Made by a program: the position numbers and the translations under genes. From Archangium lansingense (GTDB lineage Bacteria > Myxococcota > Myxococcia > Myxococcales > Myxococcaceae): a DNA stretch of 64,000 bases. A model generated the notes under the pieces. The model was not told the origin of the DNA and ran no database searches. It was given only the letters and a program-made list of their open reading frames with translations. The stretch's first letter is position 1, and each line of letters starts with the position of its first letter. The stretch lies in the NCBI RefSeq assembly GCF_026626635.1, contig NZ_JAPNKA010000001.1, forward strand, positions 4,092,001 through 4,156,000, read 5' to 3'. Below are positions 42,701 through 49,251 of this stretch, piece by piece.

Positions 42701-45023
42701 CCAGTTCCTCCCCACCATGCCGCGCCCGGACGTGGAGCGCATCAGCAGCATCCCGCCCTCGGTGGCTTTGGAGCAGCGCACCTCGCGCGCGGGCGCCACC
42801 AGCACCGTGGCCACCGTCACCGAGGTGGCCCACTACCTGCGCCTCCTCTTCGCCAAGTTGGGCCAGCCCCACTGTCCGCGTGACGGCGAGCCCATTGCCG
42901 CCACCACGGCTGAGGCCCTCTACGCGCAGCTCACCGCCATGAAGGGGGATTGCACCGTGCTCGCCCCCGCCGTGCGCGCGCGCAAGGGTACCTACCTGGA
43001 CGTCTTCACCGCCGCCGCTCGCGCTGGCATCGAGACCGCCATCGCCGACGGGAAGGTGGTGTCCACGGATCAGCCGCCCCAGCTCGTGAAGTCGCGCGAG
43101 CACGACATCGACCTGGTCATGTACCAGGGCAAGCTGGCGAAGCTGCCGCGCGAGGTGTTCGACAAGGCCCTCACGTGGGGCAAGGGCGCCCTGAAGGTCC
43201 GCTCCAGCGGGAACAAGGAGACGCTGCTGTCCAGCGAGCGCACCTGCCCCGTCTGCGGCTTCTCCGTGCCGGAGCTGGACCCTCGGTGGTTCTCCTTCAA
43301 TACGAAGCAGGGCCGGTGCGTGGACTGCGAGGGCACGGGCGTGGAGGGAGGTGCCGAGGCGCTGGCCGAGGGCCGCTCGGAGCCGTGCCCTACCTGCGAG
43401 GGCTCGCGCCTGGAGCCGGTGCCGCGCGCCGTGAAGCTGGAGGGGCTGCGCTACCACGAGGTGGTGCAGCAGTCCGTCACCGCCGCGCTGGAGCAGGTGC
43501 GAGGGTGGAAGTTCCGCGGGGACCGGGCGCTGCTCGGCGAGCCGTCCCGACAGGAGCTGTTGCGGCGCATGGAGTTCCTCGACAAGGTGGGGTTGGGCTA
43601 TCTGTCGCTGGACCGGAACGCGTCCACGCTCTCGGGTGGAGAGATGCAGCGGCTGCGGTTGTCCGCGCAGCTCGGTGCGGGCCTCACCGGTGCCATGTAC
43701 GTGCTGGACGAGCCCACCATCGGTCTGCACCCGCGTGACACGCACCGCCTGCTGTCCAACCTGCGCGCGCTCGTGGACACCGGCTCCACCGTGCTGGTGG
43801 TGGAGCACGACACGGACACCATCCGCGCGGCGGACCACCTCGTGGAGTTGGGGCCCACCGGTGGACGTGGCGGCGGGCGCATCCTCGCCGAAGGCCCGCC
43901 CGAGAAGGTGCTGCAGACCGAGGACGCTCCCACGGCCCGTGCGCTCCGGGAGCCCGCGGTGCTGGCTGGCTCGCCCCGAGGCGCGCCGGAGAAGTGGGTG
44001 GAGCTGAAGGGGGCTCGCGCCAACAATCTGAAGGGCGTGGACCTGCGCATCCCCGTGGGCCGGCTCTCTGTGGTGTCGGGGGTTTCGGGCTCGGGAAAGA
44101 GCACCCTGGTGCGGCAGGTGCTGTATCCGGCTCTGCGCGAGAAGCTCGGGTTGGTGACGACGCGCCCAGGGGCCTTCAAGTCGCTCACGGGCGTGGAGGC
44201 CATCCGCCGCGTGCTGGCCGTGGACCAGTCCCCCATCGGGCGCACGCCGCGCTCGGTGCCGGCCACCTTCCTGGGCCTCTGGGATGAGCTGCGTCGGGCG
44301 TTCGCCGCCACCCCCGAGGCCAAGCTGCGAGGCTTCACTCCGGCGCGGTTCTCGTTCAACACCGCGTCCGGTGGCCGCTGTACGGTGTGCGAAGGGCAGG
44401 GCGCCATCTCTCACGAGATGTCCTTCCTCCCGGATGTGGTGACTCCATGCGAAGCCTGCGGTGGGGCGCGCTTCGACGCGGCCACGCTGGAGGTGCGCTA
44501 CCACGGGCTGACCATCGGCGACGTGCTGCGCCTGTCCGCCGACGAGGCCAAGGACGTCTTCCACGCGATACCCAAGGTGGCCGCGCCGCTGTCCTGCCTG
44601 TCGGATCTGGGCGTGGGGTATTTGCAGCTTGGCCAGGGCTCGAACACGCTGTCCGGAGGTGAGGCGCAGCGGTTGAAGCTGGCCGCCGAGCTCACCGCGT
44701 CCACGCGCCACGAGCCCACGCTGTACGTGCTCGACGAGCCCACCACGGGCCTGCACCTGGGAGATGTGTCGAAGCTGATCGCCTTCCTGCGCCGGCTGGT
44801 GGACCGTGGAGACACGCTGGTGGTCATCGAGCACCACCCGAGCGTCATCGCCTCGGCGGACCACGTGGTGGAGCTGGGCCCCGAGGGCGGTGAGGAGGGC
44901 GGGAGCATCGTGGCGGAGGGGACGCCGCAGGAAGTGGCCCGGCTGAAGACGGCCACGGGCCGGGTGCTCAAGTCGGTGTTCGCCGCCGAGGAGCCAGCCC
45001 GGAAGGCGGCACGGGGACGGTGA
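39723..45023 (+). CDS. uvrA: Fused double UvrA (excinuclease ABC subunit A repeated in tandem)
   Basis: The 1766-residue protein is two UvrA-like units in one chain, about twice the usual 940 residues. Four ABC modules are seen, with Walker A loops at 31-39 (GVSGSGKSS), about 617 (GPSGSGKST), 962 (GPSGSGKSS) and 1453 (GVSGSGKST). ABC signatures (LSGGEAQR or LSGGEMQR) lie near 467, 807, 1302 and 1643. Zinc-type Cys clusters such as CEACSGEG, CPVCRGRRF, CPVCGFSVP, CVDCEGTG and CTVCEGQG punctuate both halves. UvrA normally works as a dimer that finds bulky DNA lesions, so the fusion is a built-in dimer. The start lacks a good ribosome-binding site. Whether it repairs DNA or has another ABC-F-like role is not settled here. 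Confidence 0.85.
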   Translation: MHKTHLVGARTHNLQSLSVDLAEGELVCLTGVSGSGKSSLALDTLYAEGQRRFVESFSPYARQFLERLERPPMDTLEPVAAGVAVDRRAPVKSSRSTVATLADVEAYLSALFTREAMPVCSTCGVEAVRTDARVAATATIAAEPEALAVLAFPLRIADTAEFLDVRARLLKEGYHRLVVQGEVRELESLRPAEATDSAGVAHVVVDRLKLSQGHLSRVTAALESAWSMGHGEAVAFTPSGARRIRRGLVCPKCSREFEQARPGLFSYQSPIGACPTCRGFGRTIGIDWAKVVPNPALSLEKGAIRPWSGKTSEWERKMLFRYAREHGIPLDVPWAQLTPAQQERVLEGEGDYDGGRVYPGVRAWFRWMESRTYKMHVRVLLSRYRAYSLCESCQGARLNESARAWRVGGLDLAAWHGLELSDARARLEALRTHTGQGELVRRELAGRLGYLERVGLGYLTLDRPARTLSGGEAQRVSLTAALGTSLTGALFVLDEPTVGLHPADVGPLTGAMAELATRGNIALVIEHDPLVVRSAHRVLELGPGAGKHGGKLCFDGTPQALAKRADLPTGRLLAGTGDVKREPRKRTGELVVRNARAHNLQGVSVSVPLGVLCAITGPSGSGKSTLMDEVLYRHLGRALGEKDVEVPGEADGVDGLEAVERVTFVDQSPLGRTSRGNAATYTKAWDRLRERFASEPEAEVRGLTSAHFSFNVDKGRCEACSGEGYETVEMQFLADVSLLCPVCRGRRFKEEVLAIRHHGLSVADVLELTVDEVLERFADDKPMVRALGPVSRLGLGYLPLGQPLSTLSGGEAQRLKLARALASEAKGSLFLIDEPSAGLHDADVRQVLAALHELVDRGASVVVVDHDLVVMRGADWIIDLGPGGGRNGGRLVAEGAPEQLARGKGLTAAALRGELAEPVVPGKRGKGAAEVAPAIEVEHAREHNLQEVSCRIPLGKMTVVTGPSGSGKSSLVFDVVFAEGQRRFLETLTPYARQFLPTMPRPDVERISSIPPSVALEQRTSRAGATSTVATVTEVAHYLRLLFAKLGQPHCPRDGEPIAATTAEALYAQLTAMKGDCTVLAPAVRARKGTYLDVFTAAARAGIETAIADGKVVSTDQPPQLVKSREHDIDLVMYQGKLAKLPREVFDKALTWGKGALKVRSSGNKETLLSSERTCPVCGFSVPELDPRWFSFNTKQGRCVDCEGTGVEGGAEALAEGRSEPCPTCEGSRLEPVPRAVKLEGLRYHEVVQQSVTAALEQVRGWKFRGDRALLGEPSRQELLRRMEFLDKVGLGYLSLDRNASTLSGGEMQRLRLSAQLGAGLTGAMYVLDEPTIGLHPRDTHRLLSNLRALVDTGSTVLVVEHDTDTIRAADHLVELGPTGGRGGGRILAEGPPEKVLQTEDAPTARALREPAVLAGSPRGAPEKWVELKGARANNLKGVDLRIPVGRLSVVSGVSGSGKSTLVRQVLYPALREKLGLVTTRPGAFKSLTGVEAIRRVLAVDQSPIGRTPRSVPATFLGLWDELRRAFAATPEAKLRGFTPARFSFNTASGGRCTVCEGQGAISHEMSFLPDVVTPCEACGGARFDAATLEVRYHGLTIGDVLRLSADEAKDVFHAIPKVAAPLSCLSDLGVGYLQLGQGSNTLSGGEAQRLKLAAELTASTRHEPTLYVLDEPTTGLHLGDVSKLIAFLRRLVDRGDTLVVIEHHPSVIASADHVVELGPEGGEEGGSIVAEGTPQEVARLKTATGRVLKSVFAAEEPARKAARGR

Positions 45024-45027
45024 GAGT

Positions 45028-45120
45028 CCCCTCTCCCTCTGGGAGAGGGCTAGGGTGAGGGTCTTCGCCCTGTACTGCGGGACTACCCTCACCCCCCGCC
45101 CTCTCCCAGAGGGAGAGGGA
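45028..45120. repeat. Paired, inverted intergenic palindromic repeat (copy C)
   Basis: CCCTCTCCC (45029-45037), TCT and GGGAGAGGG (45041-45049) are followed by AGGGTGAGGGT. After 22 bases the mirrored unit has ACCCTCACCCC (45085-45095) with CCCTCTCCC (45099-45107) and GGGAGAGGG (45111-45119). It starts five bases after the fused-UvrA stop. The layout matches copy B. Confidence 0.8.
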
Positions 45121-45257
45121 GCATGCGCAACCAGGGCATTTGAGCATCGCTGCCCTCGTCAGGCCTGCAATCGTCGCCCACCTCGTTCGTAGGGGCTTGG
45201 GGACTCGTCCGGCTGGAGTTTCCTCCAGGGCGTGCCCTAGAGTCGTGGACGCCCCTC

Positions 45258-46031
45258 ATGCGTTGTCCTTCCTGCCAGAACGAGAATGATGCCGGTGCCG
45301 CCTACTGCGATATGTGCGGCATGGACCTGACGCCTCCCAAGCCCGCTCCGGGCGCCGGGAGCGCTCCCGCGCCGCAGCCACCCCCGCAGCCGGCCAACCC
45401 GCATCAGAAACGTCACACCGTCTTCGAGCCGGATCCGGCGGCGCCTCCGCCTCCGCCTGCTCACCGAGGCGCGGACTTCTTCGCCAATCCGCCCCCGCCC
45501 CGGCCCACCTTCGACCCGCGCGATCCCTTCGCCGCCGCGTCCCTTCCGCCTACCCATCTGTCCAGTCCGGCCCCGGCCCCGGCACGTGCCGCCATGCCGC
45601 CGGCTCCCGCGCCTGCTCCCGCCGCTCCGGCCGCCGCCGCTCCGCGCCCCAAGGCCCGGACCATCGTGGAGACCGGTAGCGAGAGTCCGGCCGCCGCGGG
45701 GCTCATCCGTGGCGCCCTCTTCGAGTACCGCGGCCCCACTGACCCCGGACGTGTTCACCCGCTGCGCGCCGGACGCAACGTGCTCGGCCGCAACGCTGAC
45801 TGCGACGTGGTGATTGACGACGGGCGCGTGAGCGGCCAGCACGCCTTCCTCTTCATCCGAGCCGAGGATGCCTCGTTCATCGACGTCTCCAGCAATGGCT
45901 CCACCATCAATGGCACCGTCATCCACGGCGAGCAGGTCGTCCTGCAGAATCAAACGGTGATCACCCTGGGCGGGACGACCCTCGTGCTCGTCATCGTTCC
46001 CGAGCCGCTGCTGTCCCGCCGCTCCCAGTGA
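45258..46031 (+). CDS. Zinc-ribbon and FHA domain protein, first gene of the FHA/VWA cluster
   Basis: The 257-residue protein starts with a zinc ribbon, CPSC at 3-6 and CDMC at 17-20. A long Pro/Ala-rich linker runs to about 150. An FHA domain follows at about 168-245: LRAGRNVLGRN, then RVSGQHAF (the S/H pair that binds phospho-threonine) and NGSTINGT. The linker contains two short sites, KRHTVFEP at 51-58 and PKARTIVE at 131-138, that look like phospho-acceptor threonines. The stop overlaps the next gene's frame (GTGA at 46028-46031). It is likely a cytoplasmic adaptor that reads a phosphorylated partner. Confidence 0.85.
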   Translation: MRCPSCQNENDAGAAYCDMCGMDLTPPKPAPGAGSAPAPQPPPQPANPHQKRHTVFEPDPAAPPPPPAHRGADFFANPPPPRPTFDPRDPFAAASLPPTHLSSPAPAPARAAMPPAPAPAPAAPAAAAPRPKARTIVETGSESPAAAGLIRGALFEYRGPTDPGRVHPLRAGRNVLGRNADCDVVIDDGRVSGQHAFLFIRAEDASFIDVSSNGSTINGTVIHGEQVVLQNQTVITLGGTTLVLVIVPEPLLSRRSQ

Positions 46032-46051
46032 GCGGGCGAGGGGGGATGTCC

Positions 46052-47986
46052 ATGCATCGCACAGTCTTCATGACCGCGGGCCTGCTTGCCGCGCTCCTCG
46101 CGAGCGCACCCGCGGCTGCCGCCGACAACGGAGTGACCGTGCTCGCGGCGCCCCCTGCGTCCAACGGGCAAATGCGGTTCCAGGTCGAGGTCACCGACCC
46201 CACCCTCCAGCAGGAGCTCCGGTCCAAAAGGGATCGCCAGGAGCGCTTCCGCGTCGCCGTGGAGCAGGCCGGCGCGCAGGTGAAGTCGGTGGACCGCATG
46301 GCCGACTCCCCGAAGGAGCGCCGCTACACGGTCCTGGCCTTTGATCAATCCAAGTCGTTCTCCACGTACTGGCCGCAAGCCTTCGAGCTCGCGAGGGCCT
46401 GGTCGGACGAGCTCGGCGCCCGGTCCCGCAATCACACCGTGGCGGTGATGACCTTCGGGAAGAACAAGTCCACCCACTGCGAGGAGACCACCGCCGCTGG
46501 GCTCCAGAACTGTCTGGCGCAAGTCGAGGCGCGAGGTACGGACCAGCTCGTCACCCGGCTCAAGTTCTACATCCAGGAGGCTGTGCGCGAGGCGGCTCGC
46601 AAGCAGCCCCTCTCGCGGGGGGGCTCGCGCGAGGTCATCGTCTTCACCGATGCCGGCGAGGAGTCGGCCGCGCTCAAGGTGAAGGACCTGGCCCGCGAGG
46701 CGCGCGAGCGGGGTGTGCGCATCCACGTGGTCGTCTTCAGCGGCCAGGGCGCCAGCAAGGGCATCGCGCAGCGGCTCGACGAGATGTCCCAGCTCGCTGA
46801 GGGCTCCGGCGGCCGTTACATCCAGGTGGGGGACGTCGATGCCCGGCAGGCCGTCACGGGGTTGGTGGGCGCGCTGGAGAACATCTACTGGCTGGACGTG
46901 GCCTTCTGCGGCGTGAAGCCGGGGCAGACCTCGGATCGGCTCTCCGTCGAGGTCCGCGGTCAGACCACTGCCTGGAGTGATTTCGTGGCCTTCCGGCAGC
47001 GGGCCGAGGGCTCCGCGACCGCCGCCTGCCCGAGCTCGGTCGTCATGGGCTCCTCCGCGGCCCAGTCTGGCACCGCGACCAGGCCCGGCACTTCCGGGTC
47101 CACGACCCAGCCTGGATCCACGCCGGGTACGGGTTCCCCGACACAACCGGGAGCGGCGACCGGCAGTCCTGGGACGGCGACGCAGCCCGGTGGCGCGGTG
47201 GGGACTCCCGGTGGCTCGACACAGCCCGGTGGCGCGACGGGCTCTCCCGGGACAGCGAGTGGCCCGGCGGGGGCTCCTGGCGCCAATGCGGCCCCGAGTG
47301 GGCTGCCCTGGTGGTTGCTGGCCCTTCTCATCGGCTTGGGTCTGCTCCTGCTGATCGCCCTCATCGTTCTGCTGACCCGGCGCCGCTCGGAGCCGGCCGC
47401 CGCTCCGGCCGCGAATCCCTCGCCGCCTGTGGCCGCGCAGCCCGCGCCACCTCCCGCGGCCGAGCCTCCTCCTGCGCAGGCCGAGCTTCCTCCGGCCGCG
47501 CCTGCCGTGTGGAAGGATCCCTTCGCCACACTGCCGGAGACGCGGTTGGTGGTGAGCAAGGGACCTCCCGGACTCGAGCCGTACTACCGGGTGCACAAGT
47601 CCACGTTCACCATTGGGGCTCGGCAGGGCGAGATGGATCTCGTCGTCAACCTGCCCCAGCTCAGTGGTCACCACGCGACCGTGCAGCTCTTCAAAGCGGG
47701 CAATGTCTTCATCAAGGACGAGCACTCCACCAATGGCACCTTCGTGGATGGGCGCCGCCTGAATCCGGGCGAGCGCGTCCAGGTGCGGCCCGGTCAGACC
47801 ATCCGCCTGTCGCAGCACCTGGAACTCACCCTGGTGCAGCCCGGGCTCCAGGCCGCCGAGCCCTCCGCGGGAGTGCCCATTGCCGCGGCACCGCCCTCGG
47901 CTCCCGCAGCCGCCGAGCCTTCCGCCGAAGCCCCTCGGGCGAAGGCCAGGACCATCTACGCACCCGCAAGGGGAGATGACGAATGA
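46052..47986 (+). CDS. VWA - membrane segment - FHA protein
   Basis: The 644-residue protein starts best at ATG 46052, with AGGGGGG seven bases before it; a GTG at 46028 overlapping the previous stop is the alternative. A signal peptide (to about residue 24) leads to a VWA domain at about 95-270 with the metal site DQSKS at 98-102. A repetitive Thr/Gln/Pro/Gly linker (TQPGG-type units, about 340-410) is followed by a membrane segment near 417-443, and an FHA domain at about 505-600 (SGHHATVQ, HSTNGTFVDG). The FHA would be cytoplasmic and the VWA outside. The last residues carry AKARTIYAPARG, like the PKARTIVE site in the gene before it. Overlap with the phosphatase start is ATGA (47983-47986). 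Confidence 0.88.
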   Translation: MHRTVFMTAGLLAALLASAPAAAADNGVTVLAAPPASNGQMRFQVEVTDPTLQQELRSKRDRQERFRVAVEQAGAQVKSVDRMADSPKERRYTVLAFDQSKSFSTYWPQAFELARAWSDELGARSRNHTVAVMTFGKNKSTHCEETTAAGLQNCLAQVEARGTDQLVTRLKFYIQEAVREAARKQPLSRGGSREVIVFTDAGEESAALKVKDLAREARERGVRIHVVVFSGQGASKGIAQRLDEMSQLAEGSGGRYIQVGDVDARQAVTGLVGALENIYWLDVAFCGVKPGQTSDRLSVEVRGQTTAWSDFVAFRQRAEGSATAACPSSVVMGSSAAQSGTATRPGTSGSTTQPGSTPGTGSPTQPGAATGSPGTATQPGGAVGTPGGSTQPGGATGSPGTASGPAGAPGANAAPSGLPWWLLALLIGLGLLLLIALIVLLTRRRSEPAAAPAANPSPPVAAQPAPPPAAEPPPAQAELPPAAPAVWKDPFATLPETRLVVSKGPPGLEPYYRVHKSTFTIGARQGEMDLVVNLPQLSGHHATVQLFKAGNVFIKDEHSTNGTFVDGRRLNPGERVQVRPGQTIRLSQHLELTLVQPGLQAAEPSAGVPIAAAPPSAPAAAEPSAEAPRAKARTIYAPARGDDE

Positions 47987-49251
47987 GCCTCCCGCTCTAC
48001 ATCCATGGGAGTTCCGACGTCGGGCGCCAGCGCGCGCAGAACGAGGATTCCTTCCGTGTCGCCGCCCAGCCGGACGGCTCCCGGCTGCTCGTCGTCTGTG
48101 ACGGCATGGGAGGCCACGAGGCCGGTGAGGTGGCCAGCCAGGTGGCCAGCGATCGTATCGTCGAGGTGATTGCCGCCAGCTCGCCCGACAACCCGCCGCG
48201 AGCCCTCTACCAGGCGTTCGTCGAGGCGAACCAGGCGGTGCTCGATGCCGCGCTTACCCGGGGCGCGCCGGGGATGGGGACCACGGGTGTCATCGCCTGG
48301 GTGACGAGCTCTCGCTGCTACGTGGGCTGGGTGGGTGACAGCCGCCTCTACCAGTTCCGCGCTGGCGGGCTGATTGACCGTACGAGGGATCACACGCGCG
48401 TCGCGCAGATGATCGCCCACGGCATCCTGACGGCCGAGGAGGCCCGGAACCATCCCGATGCGCACGTGCTCGTGCAGGCGCTGGGTGGAAGTCCGGGCGT
48501 GCAGAAGAGCTTCAAGCCCGAGGTGTGGACGGAGCCGCTGGAACTGCGCTCCGGCGACGTGATTCTGCTGTGCAGCGACGGGCTCTACGACTTCATCGAG
48601 GACCACGAGCTGTACCCGCTCATCGAGGGGCGCGACTACCAGGACGCGGTGACGCGGCTCATCCAGACGGCCAACGAGCGCGGTGGAGCCGACAACATCA
48701 CGGTCATCCTGCTCGTGGCGGGACAGCCCGAGGTGCCGCGTACGGCGAAGGAGCCCCAGGAGGCCCGGCGGGAGACAATCCCGGATGGCATGCCGCTGCT
48801 CGCGCCCGCGCCCGTGCCCGTGCCCGTGTCTGAGCCCGTGGTGCAGGCTCCGCCAGTATCTGAGCCTCGGAGGCGGGAGTTTGTTGCTCCGGGGGTACCT
48901 GCAACTCCGGCCGTGGCCATGCCAGAGGCGAGCCCCGGGCGCAGGGTTCCCCTGTGGTGGCTGCTCGCGACGGGCATTCTGATGATGGGCGTGGGCATCG
49001 CCCTGGGGCTGGGGGCTGCCAACACGCCGGCACCCGAGCCCGCGCGGGGCACCTCTTCCCAGGTGGAGACCGATGCTGGAACCGGGGCACTGACTCCCGC
49101 GGCGGTGCAGGTTCCCGGGCCTCCCGCCAGCTCCGAGCAGGACGCGGGCGTCGCTCAGTCCGGGCCTCCCGAGGGGATGGGGACGCCTCACACCACTCCA
49201 GCACCGGCCCCGCCCGGTGGCTCACGTGTCACGGAATCCGGAGGGAAGTGA
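47983..49251 (+). CDS. PP2C-family Ser/Thr phosphatase with C-terminal membrane anchor
   Basis: The 422-residue protein starts inside the previous stop (ATGA overlap). Residues 1-250 are a PP2C domain: RAQNEDSF, LLVVCDGMGGHEAG, GWVGDSRLY, LLCSDGLYD and GGADNITVILL carry the metal-binding Asp residues. A Pro-rich linker to about 320 and one membrane segment (near 322-345) follow, then an Ala/Pro-rich tail that would be outside. It probably removes phosphate from FHA-bound threonines of the same cluster. No kinase lies in the cluster itself. The next gene starts on the last base of its stop (TGATG). Confidence 0.92.
   Translation: MSLPLYIHGSSDVGRQRAQNEDSFRVAAQPDGSRLLVVCDGMGGHEAGEVASQVASDRIVEVIAASSPDNPPRALYQAFVEANQAVLDAALTRGAPGMGTTGVIAWVTSSRCYVGWVGDSRLYQFRAGGLIDRTRDHTRVAQMIAHGILTAEEARNHPDAHVLVQALGGSPGVQKSFKPEVWTEPLELRSGDVILLCSDGLYDFIEDHELYPLIEGRDYQDAVTRLIQTANERGGADNITVILLVAGQPEVPRTAKEPQEARRETIPDGMPLLAPAPVPVPVSEPVVQAPPVSEPRRREFVAPGVPATPAVAMPEASPGRRVPLWWLLATGILMMGVGIALGLGAANTPAPEPARGTSSQVETDAGTGALTPAAVQVPGPPASSEQDAGVAQSGPPEGMGTPHTTPAPAPPGGSRVTESGGK

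Noticed and set aside
39834..45092. Very long open frame on the minus strand across the fused uvrA
   Set aside because: It is opposite a gene with all four ABC modules, and is Arg/His/Gln-rich with no domain, as expected from the shadow of a G+C-rich gene.
3000..46000. CRISPR array or integron from repeated short sequences
   Set aside because: The repeats are single or paired palindromes far apart with no regular spacers, and no cas or integrase gene is seen.
47080..47290. DNA-level tandem repeat as a separate element
   Set aside because: It encodes the TQPG-type linker of the VWA-FHA protein, and is explained by protein linker composition.
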